Shown: positions 42,792 through 52,460, counted from the stretch's first letter. The stretch is 64,000 bases of DNA from an uncultured Bacteroidales bacterium (GCA_902785605.1 CACZZL010000006.1:1-64000), one strand, 5' to 3'. Notes: generated from the letters alone by a model not told the origin. Program-made: numbers and translations.

Positions 42792-45416
42792 TCAAATAAA
42801 TTTACCGGTAATACTTTTCGCATTCCGGCGGATATCCTCTACCGTTCCTTCTGCTACCAGTGTCCCGCCTCCGCGACCACCTTCCGGTCCCATGTCAATG
42901 ATCCAATCGCAGGCGCGAATGACATCCGTGTTGTGCTCGATGATGAGCACCGTGTTACCTTTGTCGGTTAACTGACGCAGTACTTTGAGCAGCACACGGA
43001 TATCTTCAAAATGCAGACCGGTGGTAGGTTCGTCCAGTATGTACAAGGTTTTGCCCGTGGACGGACGAGACAGTTCGGTTGCTAACTTGATTCGCTGACT
43101 CTCACCTCCGGATAGACTTGTAGATGACTGACCGAGCTTGATGTAGCCGAGTCCGACATCCTGTATCGTCTTGATCTTACGCAGTATCTTCGGCTGTGGC
43201 TCAAAGAACTCTACGGCTTGGTTCACCGTCATGTCCAACACATCCGCTATCGTCTTACCTTTCCAACGAACTTCCAACGTCTCGCGGTTATAACGCTGAC
43301 ATCCGCATGCCTCGCAGGGTACATACACATCCGGCATGAAGTGCATTTGAATCGTCTTGTAACCGTTACCCATACACTCTTCGCACCGTCCGCCTTTGGC
43401 ATTGAAACTGAACCGACCGGTCTTCCAACCGCGAATCTTCGATTCCGGCAACTGAGCAAACAACTCGCGTATGTCGGTGAACACGTTTGTATAGGTCGCA
43501 GGATTGGAACGCGGGGTGCGTCCGATAGGCGACTGATCTACGTTGATCACCTTATCGATATGCTCCACGCCTTCAATCGACTGATACGGCAGCGGACTCG
43601 TTTTGCTGCGGTAGAAACGTTGGCTGAGAATGGGGTAGAGCGTCTGGTTGATGAGCGAACTCTTACCGCTGCCGCTCACACCCGTCACGCACACCATCTG
43701 ACCCAACGGAATTTTCACTGTCACATTCTTCAGATTATTGCCCGTACAGCCGGAAAGGGTAATAAATCCCTTTGAAGTATCAAGACCTCGAGATGTCGAG
43801 ACATCGATTTTTCTTTCTCCATTCAGATACTGCGCGGTCAGTGTATCTGCTTTTAGCAGCTCTTCCGGTGTCCCGCTAAACAGCACCTTGCCGCCTAACC
43901 GACCGGCTTTGGGACCGATATCAACGATCCAGTCCGCATCCCGCATGATCTGTTCGTCGTGCTCCACCACAATCACCGAATTGCCCATGTCGCGCAACTC
44001 CTTCAGGCTGCTAATGAGCCGTTGGTTGTCGCGTTGGTGCAGTCCGATGGACGGTTCGTCCAGTATATATAGTACATTGACAAGGCGGCTTCCTATCTGT
44101 GTCGCCAAACGGATACGCTGGCTCTCACCGCCCGACAGGCTCTCGCTGCTGCGATTCAGACTCAGGTAACTCAGCCCTACAGACTGCATGAACCGCAAAC
44201 GTGCACAGATCTCCTTTAGTATCGGCTCTGCAATTGCATTTTGTTTGTCGGATAACTGACTACTGATGGTAGATAACTCGTGCAGAAGCACGTCTAAGTC
44301 CATTTCCGAAAAATCGGATATCGTGTAATTGCCAAGTTTGTAACTTAGCGCCTCTTTGCTCAATCGCTTGCCATGACACTCCGGACACTCAATCCATTCC
44401 TCTTTCTCCTCATCCTCTTCATTCGTTAACTCGTTCATTTGTTCACTCGTTAACAACTCCCACCAGTTATCTTCCCTTATCGCTTCGTCTATATCATCCT
44501 TTGCACTTTGTACATTGTCCCTTTGTATCTTCCCGAGACCTTTGCAACACGGGCACCAACCGGAAGGGCTGTTGAACGAGAAGGTATGGGGTGCCGGTTC
44601 CGGATAACTCAATCCCGTCTCTGGGCACATTAGACTTCTTGAGAAATATCTGAATTCTGAAGGCTGATCGCTGATAGCTACCATCATCAACCCGTTACCC
44701 TGTGTCATGGCACGGTCAATCGACTGTCGCAAACGTCGGGTGTCAGTTTCCTTTATCCCTTGTTCATTGTCACTTTGTACCTTCAGTCGATCCACAACTA
44801 CTTCAATCGTGTGGTTCTTGTACCGGTCGAGTTTCATGCCTGCCACAATCTCCTGCACCTCACCGTCTACGCGTACATGCACGAATCCTTTCTTACGGAT
44901 GGTCTCAAACAACTCTTTGTAGTGTCCTTTTCGGTTGTTGACTAATGGAGCCAGCAGTAGTATCTTCTTTCCTGCATACTCCCGTTGAATCAGGCCAATG
45001 ATCTGCTCGTCGGTGAACTTAATCATCGGCTTGCCGGTCAGGTACGAATGCGCTACGCCTGCACGTGCGAACAGCAGACGCATGAAATCATACACCTCGG
45101 TGATTGTGCCAACCGTTGAACGCGGATTCTTACTAGTTGTCTTCTGATCAATGGAAATGACAGGACTCAAACCCGTTATCTTATCTACGTCCGGACGCTG
45201 CATTTGGCCGATGAAACCGCGTGCGTAGGACGAGAACGTCTCCATGTAACGACGTTGTCCTTCTGCAAAGATCGTGTCGAAAGCCAACGAGGACTTACCC
45301 GAGCCGCTTAAACCCGTGATCACCGTCAACTTCTTACGCGGAATGGATACACTGATGTTCTTCAAATTGTGTACCCGCGCCCCGATAACTTCTATGCGTC
45401 CTTCGTCCTTTTGCAT
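42792..45416 (-). CDS. uvrA: Excinuclease ABC subunit UvrA
   Basis: An 874-aa DNA damage sensor with two ABC ATPase modules. Walker A is GLSGSGKSSL and VSGSGKSSL, and the signatures are SLSGGESQR (twice). Zinc modules are CPCCKGLGK...CPECHGKR and CEECMGNGYK...CEACGCQR. It is shorter than the usual 930-950 aa. At least five low-complexity segments fall in the variable loops (about residues 211-224, 245-256, 295-332, 379-389, 537-548) and coincide with short-period DNA repeats. Nucleotide excision repair with UvrB and UvrC is expected. The promoter lies at 45427-45457. Confidence 0.94.
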   Translation of the reverse strand: MQKDEGRIEVIGARVHNLKNISVSIPRKKLTVITGLSGSGKSSLAFDTIFAEGQRRYMETFSSYARGFIGQMQRPDVDKITGLSPVISIDQKTTSKNPRSTVGTITEVYDFMRLLFARAGVAHSYLTGKPMIKFTDEQIIGLIQREYAGKKILLLAPLVNNRKGHYKELFETIRKKGFVHVRVDGEVQEIVAGMKLDRYKNHTIEVVVDRLKVQSDNEQGIKETDTRRLRQSIDRAMTQGNGLMMVAISDQPSEFRYFSRSLMCPETGLSYPEPAPHTFSFNSPSGWCPCCKGLGKIQRDNVQSAKDDIDEAIREDNWWELLTSEQMNELTNEEDEEKEEWIECPECHGKRLSKEALSYKLGNYTISDFSEMDLDVLLHELSTISSQLSDKQNAIAEPILKEICARLRFMQSVGLSYLSLNRSSESLSGGESQRIRLATQIGSRLVNVLYILDEPSIGLHQRDNQRLISSLKELRDMGNSVIVVEHDEQIMRDADWIVDIGPKAGRLGGKVLFSGTPEELLKADTLTAQYLNGERKIDVSTSRGLDTSKGFITLSGCTGNNLKNVTVKIPLGQMVCVTGVSGSGKSSLINQTLYPILSQRFYRSKTSPLPYQSIEGVEHIDKVINVDQSPIGRTPRSNPATYTNVFTDIRELFAQLPESKIRGWKTGRFSFNAKGGRCEECMGNGYKTIQMHFMPDVYVPCEACGCQRYNRETLEVRWKGKTIADVLDMTVNQAVEFFEPQPKILRKIKTIQDVGLGYIKLGQSSTSLSGGESQRIKLATELSRPSTGKTLYILDEPTTGLHFEDIRVLLKVLRQLTDKGNTVLIIEHNTDVIRACDWIIDMGPEGGRGGGTLVAEGTVEDIRRNAKSITGKFI
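44420..44784. repeat. Cluster of repeat tracts inside uvrA
   Basis: Four tracts lie within 365 nt: GTTAACTCGTTCATTTGTTCACTCGTTAAC at 44420-44454 (in pieces), CTTTGCACTTTGTACATTGTC around 44500-44530, CTGAATTCTGAAGGCTGATCGCTGATAGC around 44649-44680, and TTGTTCATTGTCACTTTGTACC around 44757-44781. All stay in frame and fall outside the ATPase and zinc motifs. Confidence 0.65.
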
Positions 45417-45426
45417 AAATCGGCTA

Positions 45427-45457
45427 CAAAATTAGTAAAAAATTTGCACATATCAAA
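45427..45457 (-). promoter_or_regulatory. uvrA promoter
   Basis: On the minus strand TTTG (45457-45454) and TAATTTTG (45434-45427) are separated by 19 nt. Its -33 box lies inside the divergent EF-G2 promoter, so polymerase binding at the two may be mutually exclusive. Confidence 0.65.
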
Positions 45458-45474
45458 ATTTTTTTGTAACTTTG
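45443..45474 (+). promoter_or_regulatory. EF-G2 promoter
   Basis: TTTGCACATATC starts at 45443 and TAACTTTG lies at 45467-45474, with a 20-nt gap. It overlaps the divergent uvrA promoter. A leader of about 55 nt follows. Confidence 0.8.
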
Positions 45475-45534
45475 CCGCGATTTTGCTATCTATAGTTTGC
45501 AAATTATAATAAAAATACCTTAAATAACACAATT

Positions 45535-47691
45535 ATGGCTAAAGTTTATCAAGCAAATGAGATCAAGAACGTCGCTATGTTAGGCGGCTCGGGATCGGGT
45601 AAAACGACTCTCATGGAGTCGATGTTGTTCGAGTGCGGGGTGATTAAACGCCGCGGTTCGATTGAAGCACAATCTACCGTGTGCGACTACTTCCCGGTAG
45701 AGAAAGAGTACGGTTATTCCGTTTTCTCTACAGTTTGTAACATCGAGTTCGAGAACAAGAAATTAAACATCATCGATTGCGCAGGTTCCGATGACTTCTG
45801 CGGTGGTACTGTTGCTGCGCTCCAGATGTGCGGTTCGGCACTTGTAGTGCTTAGTGCGAACGGTGGCGTAGAGGTGGGAACGCAGAACAACTTCCGCCTC
45901 GTAGAGAAAGCACACAAGCCGCTGGCTTTCGTTATCAACAAGTGCGATCATGAGAACGCCGACTTCGACCGTACGTTCAATCAACTCAAAGATAACTTTG
46001 GCAATAAGTGTACGTTGATCCAATTCCCGGTGAACGCCGGTGCCGGTTTCAATGCCGTTATAGACGTGCTCAAGGGCAAGATGCTCGTTTGGAAAGCAGA
46101 AGGTGGTGCTCCGGAACTCAAGGATATCCCGGCTGAGTACGCAGACCGCGTAGAGGAGATGCGTTCGCAACTCTCTGAAGCAGCTGCTGAGGCTGACGAG
46201 ACGCTGCTCGATAAGTTCCTGGGCGAAGGTCTGACCGACGAAGAGATCATGCAAGGTCTGAAGTCCGTATATGCAGACGGTTCGATGTATCCGGTTCTCT
46301 GCTGCTCGGGTCTCAAAGACATGGGTATTCGTCGTCTCATGGACTTCCTCAATGGAATGGCTCCGAGTCCCGCTCAGTTCAGCTATCCGACCGTAGATGG
46401 TAAGAAAGTGAGCCCGGACGCTAAGGCGCCGACTAGCGTTTATGTATTCAAGACTTCGGTTGAACCGCATATCGGTGAAGTGAACTACTTCCGCGTAATG
46501 CAGGGTACGATCCATAACGGTGATGACCTGGAGAACATGGAGCGCGGCTCGAAAGAACGTATCTCGCAGCTCTATCAGGTAGCCGGTTCAATCCGTGTAC
46601 CGGTAGATGAACTGGCAGCCGGCGATATCGGTGCAACTGTGAAACTGAAAGATACCCGTACGGGTAATACGCTGAACGCCAAGGGATGCGATCTGCAATA
46701 TGCTCCGATCCAGTATCCGCAGCCGCGTTACCGCCGTGCTATCAAGCCGGTAACGGAGAGTGATGCAGAGAAACTCGCTGCCCTCCTCACCCGTTATCAT
46801 GAGGAAGACCCGACCTGGCTCGTTGAGCAGTCCAAAGAGCTCCGTCAGATGATCGTTTCCGGTCAAGGTGAGTTCCACCTCCGTACCCTCAAATGGCGTC
46901 TGGAGAACAACGATAAGATGCCGATCGAGTTCCTCGAGCCGAAGATTCCGTATCGTGAGACGATCACCAAGGCCGCTCGTGCTGACTATCGTCATAAGAA
47001 ACAATCCGGTGGTGCTGGTCAGTTCGGTGAGGTTCACCTCATTGTAGAACCGTATGAGGAGGGTATGCCGGTAAAAGAGACCTATAAGTTCGGCAACCAG
47101 GAGTACAAGATCTCCGTTAAGGATCAACAGGAAATCAACCTCGAGTGGGGTGGTAAGCTTATTATTATCAACTCCATCGTTGGTGGTGCTATTGATGCAC
47201 GTTTCATCCCGGCTATCGTAAAGGGTATCATGGATCGTATGGAGCAAGGACCGCTCACCGGTTCGTATGCACGTGACGTACGCGTCATCATCTATGATGG
47301 TAAGATGCACCCGGTTGATTCCAACGAAATCTCGTTCCGTCTGGCTGGACGTAATGCATTCGCTCAGGCCTTCAAAGAGGCTAACCCGAAAGTACTCGAA
47401 CCGGTTTATGACCTCGAGGTATTCGTTCCGTCGGAGATCATGGGTGATGTCATGTCTGACATCAACGGTCGCCGCGGTATGGTAATGGGTATGGAGACCG
47501 AGAAATCGTTCACTCGTCTCAAAGCACAAGTGCCTCTCAAAGAGTTGGCTTCGTACTCCACGACCCTCAGTTCGCTCACCGGTGGTCGCGCAACGTTCAC
47601 TATGTCGTTCAACTCGTACCAGCTCGTTCCGGCTGACGTACAAGAGAAACTGCTGGCTGCTTACGCTGCTTCGCAAACCGAAGAGGAATAA
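45535..47691 (+). CDS. Elongation factor G paralogue (EF-G2 type)
   Basis: A 718-aa translation factor with all EF-G domains. The G1 loop is GGSGSGKT (17-24) and G4 is NKCD (135-138). G3 reads DCAGSDDF (81-88) where canonical EF-G has DTPGHVDF, so the catalytic His is replaced by Ser. This fits the Bacteroides EF-G2 paralogue, reported to support translation without measurable GTP hydrolysis and to matter for gut colonisation. Codon use looks biased as in highly expressed genes. The canonical fusA must lie elsewhere in the genome. Confidence 0.9.
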   Translation: MAKVYQANEIKNVAMLGGSGSGKTTLMESMLFECGVIKRRGSIEAQSTVCDYFPVEKEYGYSVFSTVCNIEFENKKLNIIDCAGSDDFCGGTVAALQMCGSALVVLSANGGVEVGTQNNFRLVEKAHKPLAFVINKCDHENADFDRTFNQLKDNFGNKCTLIQFPVNAGAGFNAVIDVLKGKMLVWKAEGGAPELKDIPAEYADRVEEMRSQLSEAAAEADETLLDKFLGEGLTDEEIMQGLKSVYADGSMYPVLCCSGLKDMGIRRLMDFLNGMAPSPAQFSYPTVDGKKVSPDAKAPTSVYVFKTSVEPHIGEVNYFRVMQGTIHNGDDLENMERGSKERISQLYQVAGSIRVPVDELAAGDIGATVKLKDTRTGNTLNAKGCDLQYAPIQYPQPRYRRAIKPVTESDAEKLAALLTRYHEEDPTWLVEQSKELRQMIVSGQGEFHLRTLKWRLENNDKMPIEFLEPKIPYRETITKAARADYRHKKQSGGAGQFGEVHLIVEPYEEGMPVKETYKFGNQEYKISVKDQQEINLEWGGKLIIINSIVGGAIDARFIPAIVKGIMDRMEQGPLTGSYARDVRVIIYDGKMHPVDSNEISFRLAGRNAFAQAFKEANPKVLEPVYDLEVFVPSEIMGDVMSDINGRRGMVMGMETEKSFTRLKAQVPLKELASYSTTLSSLTGGRATFTMSFNSYQLVPADVQEKLLAAYAASQTEEE

Positions 47692-47743
47692 GACATCAAA
47701 CATCCCTATTAATAGTGATTTTGATCAGAAAATGACATGCGCG

Positions 47744-47775
47744 CTTGCGTATGTCATTTTTTTTGTGTACCTTTG
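47744..47775 (+). promoter_or_regulatory. Promoter of the TonB receptor pair
   Basis: CTTGCGTATGTC starts at 47744 and TACCTTTG lies at 47768-47775, with a 20-nt gap. A small CCGTTT/AAACGG hairpin (47780-47796) and a five-codon mini-ORF (47801-47818, stop overlapping the ATG) occupy the leader. Confidence 0.78.
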
Positions 47776-47814
47776 CAGTCCGTTTCGACGAAACGGGAAA
47801 ATGGAAGGTACAAA

Positions 47815-50142
47815 ATGAAAAGGTATAGTCTGATTTTTCTATTGTTTATAATAGGTACGTGTGCGCATATGCGTGCACAAGTGAGCGGCGTGGTGCTGGA
47901 TGAGCACGGCGAACCGCTCGTGGGAGCCAATGTCTATTGGGCCGGCACCGGAACAGGTGTCGCGACGGATTTGGAAGGAAACTTCACTCTCATGCCCGTT
48001 AAGACCACCAATCGTCTCGTGGCATCGTTCGTTGGCTGTCATAACGATACGGTTACGGTGCTCAACCGTCAGCCGCTGACCATTGTTCTCATTGACGAAG
48101 CGATCCTCGACGAAGTGATCATCACCGAACGGCGTGTCGGTGTGACGCGTCTGCGCGAATCGGCGTATGACGTACAGCGAATTGGAGCGGAGGAGATATG
48201 CCGCGCTGCGTGCTGTAACCTCAGCGAAGCATTTGAAACCAATGCGTCTGTCGATGTAGCCTATGCCGATGCAGCGACCGGTGCCAAGCAGATCCGTCTG
48301 CTCGGACTGAGCGGCACCTACGTCCAACTGCTCCAAGAGAACACACCTGCCGTGCGCGGTTTGGCGCAGAACTTCGGGCTGGAGTATGTGCCAGGGCCGT
48401 GGATGAGTTCTATCCAAGTGAGCAAAGGCACGTCTTCTGTCATTAACGGCTACGAAGCGACCACCGGACAAATCAACGTCGAACTGCTCAAACCGCAGAC
48501 ACAGAACCCCTTGTCCGTCAACCTCATGTTTAACTCTGAGGTGATGGCAGAGGCGAATATCGAAGGAGGATGGCAGATTCCGCTCAAAGAGCACGAACAT
48601 GAGCACGAGCACCATCATGAGCACGGTGAGCACTGTGACCATGAGTCGCTCTATACCGGCATATTGGCGCATTATACCGGCAGTTACATGTCAATGGACG
48701 AGAACAAAGACGGCTTTGCGGACATGCCGCTGGTACAGAATGCCAACCTCGCCAATCGCTGGTTCTACAAGCATGGTGACTATACGATGCAGGCCTTCGT
48801 TCGCGGACTATACGATCGTCGCCGCGGAGGACAGAACGTGCATCACCATTCAACCCCTGTCACCAATCCGTATCTGATCAACCTCAACACATGGCGTGTA
48901 GAGGGATTTCTCAAGAACGGCTATGTCTATGACGACGAGAGCGGCTCATCGGTCGCCCTCATTACAGCGGTTAGTTATCATGACCTCAACAACTCCTACG
49001 GTGTGCGTACTTGGCAGGCGAACCAACTCAACGTCTATGTCAACGGTATTTGGCAGCGTAACTGGGAAGGCGGCGGCCTGATCGACAACGATCATCGGCT
49101 CTCTGCCGGCGTGTCGGTCAACTACGACAAGTACGAGGAATTGCTCCAATTACCCATCACCAATTACCAATTGGACCGCTTTGAGGTGGTACCCGGTATC
49201 TTTGCCGAATATGCCTACACTTACAGCGATCAGTTGTCCTTGGTAGCCGGTGTCCGTGCCGACTATAGTACCCGTTACGGTTTCTTCGTCACCCCGCGTG
49301 CGAACGTGCGGTATTCGCCTTTCACATGGTGGACGCTCCGTGCCAGTGCCGGAATGGGTTACCGTTCGCCGAACGCGATAGCGGATAATGCGTTTATGCT
49401 GCCTTCTAACCGTACGCTGCACTTGGCTTCGGACATCCGTCAAGAGCGGGCTGTCAATGCCGGCATCAGTACGATGTTCTATATCCCGATGGGAAGCAAA
49501 GAACTGCAGCTGTCTGCTGAGTACTATTATACCCATTTCCTGAACTCGCTCATCGTGGACATGGACCGGGACAAGCATGCGGTGTATGTATACAATCAAT
49601 CGGATATAACGGGTGCGAAGTCGTTCGCACACTGTGCGCAGGTAGAAGCGTCCATGGAAGTGCTGCGCGGCTGGACATGGACGGCAGCATTCCGTTGGAC
49701 CGATGTAAAGCAGACTACCTTCAATGCCCAGACGAACGCATACGAGTTGCGCACCAAAGCGCTCACCAACCGCTTCAAAGGCGTGATAACCACCTCGTAC
49801 CAGACACCGCTCAAGAAATGGCAGTTTGATGTCACGGCGCAGTTCAATGGTATCAGCCGCATGCCCGATGGCTTCACTGCCTACGGCGATATGTTAGGCG
49901 GATACGGAACACCCAAACCCATCACCTGGTACCCTCAACTCATGGCGCAGGTGACCAAGTATTTCCGGACCTGCAGCATTTATGTGGGTGCGGAGAACAT
50001 GACCAATTTCCGGCAGGACAGCCCCATCATCGGCTACGACGACCCGTACGGTACGGATTTCGATGCATCCATGGTCTGGGGACCGACTATGGGATGGAAA
50101 GCCTATATTGGTTTCCGATATGATTTAGAGAAGAAAGATTAA
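47815..50142 (+). CDS. TonB-dependent receptor with His-rich loop (metal-linked?)
   Basis: A 775-aa outer-membrane receptor starting at MKRYSLIF. It has a signal peptide cut near MRAQ, a CarbopepD-like domain (VSGVVLDEHGEPLVGANV), a plug with GTSSVINGYEATTGQINVE (in pieces) and a 22-strand-type barrel. At about residues 259-280 an EHEHEHEHHHEHGEHCDHE-type loop with about ten His and one Cys could bind transition metals. A CC pair lies in the plug (AACCNLSEAF). Uptake of a metal or metal complex is a reasonable inference, as no siderophore or glycan partner (SusD) is adjacent. A repeat at 49147-49173 encodes LPITNYQLD. Confidence 0.88.
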   Translation: MKRYSLIFLLFIIGTCAHMRAQVSGVVLDEHGEPLVGANVYWAGTGTGVATDLEGNFTLMPVKTTNRLVASFVGCHNDTVTVLNRQPLTIVLIDEAILDEVIITERRVGVTRLRESAYDVQRIGAEEICRAACCNLSEAFETNASVDVAYADAATGAKQIRLLGLSGTYVQLLQENTPAVRGLAQNFGLEYVPGPWMSSIQVSKGTSSVINGYEATTGQINVELLKPQTQNPLSVNLMFNSEVMAEANIEGGWQIPLKEHEHEHEHHHEHGEHCDHESLYTGILAHYTGSYMSMDENKDGFADMPLVQNANLANRWFYKHGDYTMQAFVRGLYDRRRGGQNVHHHSTPVTNPYLINLNTWRVEGFLKNGYVYDDESGSSVALITAVSYHDLNNSYGVRTWQANQLNVYVNGIWQRNWEGGGLIDNDHRLSAGVSVNYDKYEELLQLPITNYQLDRFEVVPGIFAEYAYTYSDQLSLVAGVRADYSTRYGFFVTPRANVRYSPFTWWTLRASAGMGYRSPNAIADNAFMLPSNRTLHLASDIRQERAVNAGISTMFYIPMGSKELQLSAEYYYTHFLNSLIVDMDRDKHAVYVYNQSDITGAKSFAHCAQVEASMEVLRGWTWTAAFRWTDVKQTTFNAQTNAYELRTKALTNRFKGVITTSYQTPLKKWQFDVTAQFNGISRMPDGFTAYGDMLGGYGTPKPITWYPQLMAQVTKYFRTCSIYVGAENMTNFRQDSPIIGYDDPYGTDFDASMVWGPTMGWKAYIGFRYDLEKKD
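49147..49173 (+). repeat. CAATTACC-type repeat in the first TonB receptor
   Basis: CAATTACCCATCACCAATTACCAATT units lie in frame and encode QLPITNYQL in a barrel loop. Confidence 0.6.
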
Positions 50143-50146
50143 GCGA

Positions 50147-52432
50147 ATGAAAGAATTAAAGTATATAGTCTGTGCGCTGTTTTCGGTACTCTGTGTACCT
50201 GTCTTTGCGCAGTATGATGCGCACTTGACAGGACACGTGCTGGACGAGAAAACAGGCGAACATATGCCCTTTGTGAGTGTGCAGGTTAAAGGCACTAACA
50301 TAGGCACGGTCACTGATGAATCAGGACACTATTTTCTTAAAGACATGCCGATCGGCAAACAAACCATCGTCTTTAGTTTTGTAGGATACGAGACTGTGGA
50401 ACTACCGGTGACGATGGTGGAAAATAAAACCATCGAGTTGAAAGCCGTCATCCGCGAAGTGTCGCAGCAGCTGAACGCCGTCGTAGTGACTGCCAATCGG
50501 TATGCTACCAAGCGACAGGAAGCGGCGACCATTGTCAATGTGCTCTCACCGGAGTTATTCGAGACAACGGCCGGTTCGTGTGTGGCGGACGCATTGTGTT
50601 TTCAACCCGGTCTGCGGGTAGAGAACAGTTGTTCCAACTGCGGTAAAACCGACCTGCGTATCAACGGTCTGCAAGGCCAGTACACGCAGATCCTCATGGA
50701 TAGCCGTCCTGTCTTCTCTTCGATGGCATCGGTCTATGGACTGGAGCAAGTGCCTGCCGCGATGATCGACCGCATCGAAGTGATGCGTGGAGGCGGATCG
50801 GCGGTCTATGGCGCGAACGCAATCGCCGGTGTGGTGAACATCATCACCAAAGAGCCTGTACGTAACTTCGTCAACATCTCCAACACCTCACAGATCAACG
50901 AGCATGCCGGCTACGATATCCACACGGACCTCAACGCGTCCGTCATGTCAGAGAACCGTAAGATAGGTGCATACCTGTTTGCTTCTCATCGTACACGCAG
51001 CGCCTATGACCGCGATAAGGACGGGTTTAGCGAAGTGCCTCAACTCCGTGCTACCACAGCCGGTGCACGACTCTTCTTCAAGACCAGTGCTTACAGCAAG
51101 ATCACCATGGAGTACCACCATACGACCGACTATCGCCGAGGCGGCAACCGACTTGAGGACGAACCGCACACCGCGGATATCGCTGAGCAACTGCGTCATA
51201 ACATCGATGCCGGTTCGGTCGCATTCGATTGGTTCTCACAGGACAACAGACATTTCGTGTCCGCTTATTCGGCCATCCAGCATATCGGTCGTGAGAGTTA
51301 TTTCGGAGCCGGACGTGACACTGCGGCCTACGGACGTAGTACGGATCTGACCTCTAACACAGGTCTGCAGTACCGTTTCTCATACCCCTGTGGGCGTATG
51401 AACGGTGATCTGACAGTAGGCGCTGAATATAACTTCAACGGACTGCACGACCGTATGTTAGGCTATCAGCGCGACATAACACAGAACGTCCATGTAGTGG
51501 GTGCTTACGCGCAGAACGAGTGGAAGAACGAACACTGGAGCGTACTCATAGGAGCCCGTCTGGAGAAGCACAACTTGCTCAAGAACGTAGTAGTGACCCC
51601 GCGTGCGACCTTCCGCTACACACCTATAGAGGGACTCGTCTTCCGAGCCGGTTACAGCAGCGGATACCGTGCCCCGCAGGCTTATGACGAAGACCTGCAC
51701 GTGGCAGCTGTCGGCGGAAACGTGTCGCTCATTACACTTGACCCCAAACTCAAACCCGAGTACTCGCACAGCGCGACGCTCAGTGCCGATTGGTATCGTC
51801 AGTTTGGTGCATGGGAACTGAACCTGACAGCGGAAGGATTCTATACCTATCTGCAAGATGTGTTCTTCTTGCGCGAGGACGGTATAGATGCTGCGGGGAA
51901 CATCCTTTTCACCCGTACGAATGCCCCGGGTGCATGGGTGGGCGGACTGAACCTTGAAGGCAAAACGAGCTATCAGCACGCAGATTTCCGAATCCAACTC
52001 TCTGCCGGTTACACCTTCCAACGCAGTCGTTACACCGAGGCGCAAGCGTGGAGTTCTTCGATAGCACCGCAGACACGTATGCTCCACACGCCCGACCACT
52101 ACGGTTACGTGCTGCTCGACATCACACCGGTACGTGATTTTACCATCTCCATCAACGGCAAAGCGACCGGTTCGATGCTCGTGCCACACTTGGCAGGATA
52201 CATCGCCCAAGACGAAGAGACACTCACTCCGGCGTTCTGGGACATGGGAATCCGCCTCGCCTATGACGTACACCTGTACAAACACTACTGCTTGGAGATC
52301 AGTTGCGGAGTGAAGAATATCTTCGACCAGTTCCAGAAAGACCTGGACAAAGGGGAATTCCGGGATGCAGGATACATCTACGGTCCTTCCACTCCCCGAA
52401 CCTACTTCGTAGGATTGGCACTCAAACTATAA
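50147..52432 (+). CDS. TonB-dependent receptor (second)
   Basis: A 761-aa receptor with a signal peptide ending VFAQ, a CarbopepD-like domain (LTGHVLDEKTGEHMPF), a TonB-box/plug region (NAVVVTANRYATKRQEAA, RINGLQGQYTQILMDSRP in pieces) and a barrel ending FVGLALKL. The plug carries a Cys-rich NSCSNCGKTDLRI motif. It starts 4 nt after the first receptor, so the two are co-transcribed and probably take up related substrates. A strong terminator follows. Confidence 0.9.
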   Translation: MKELKYIVCALFSVLCVPVFAQYDAHLTGHVLDEKTGEHMPFVSVQVKGTNIGTVTDESGHYFLKDMPIGKQTIVFSFVGYETVELPVTMVENKTIELKAVIREVSQQLNAVVVTANRYATKRQEAATIVNVLSPELFETTAGSCVADALCFQPGLRVENSCSNCGKTDLRINGLQGQYTQILMDSRPVFSSMASVYGLEQVPAAMIDRIEVMRGGGSAVYGANAIAGVVNIITKEPVRNFVNISNTSQINEHAGYDIHTDLNASVMSENRKIGAYLFASHRTRSAYDRDKDGFSEVPQLRATTAGARLFFKTSAYSKITMEYHHTTDYRRGGNRLEDEPHTADIAEQLRHNIDAGSVAFDWFSQDNRHFVSAYSAIQHIGRESYFGAGRDTAAYGRSTDLTSNTGLQYRFSYPCGRMNGDLTVGAEYNFNGLHDRMLGYQRDITQNVHVVGAYAQNEWKNEHWSVLIGARLEKHNLLKNVVVTPRATFRYTPIEGLVFRAGYSSGYRAPQAYDEDLHVAAVGGNVSLITLDPKLKPEYSHSATLSADWYRQFGAWELNLTAEGFYTYLQDVFFLREDGIDAAGNILFTRTNAPGAWVGGLNLEGKTSYQHADFRIQLSAGYTFQRSRYTEAQAWSSSIAPQTRMLHTPDHYGYVLLDITPVRDFTISINGKATGSMLVPHLAGYIAQDEETLTPAFWDMGIRLAYDVHLYKHYCLEISCGVKNIFDQFQKDLDKGEFRDAGYIYGPSTPRTYFVGLALKL

Positions 52433-52460
52433 AAAAAGAGCCGCACGGCTCTTTTTTTAT
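52431..52460. terminator. Bidirectional terminator
   Basis: A GAGCC/GGCTC stem with a GCAC loop is flanked by A7 and T7. It ends the TonB pair and the convergent DUF2490 operon. Confidence 0.88.

Noticed and set aside
46588-47703. 371-aa open frame opposite EF-G2
   Set aside because: Antisense shadow of a highly codon-biased gene, without recognisable features.
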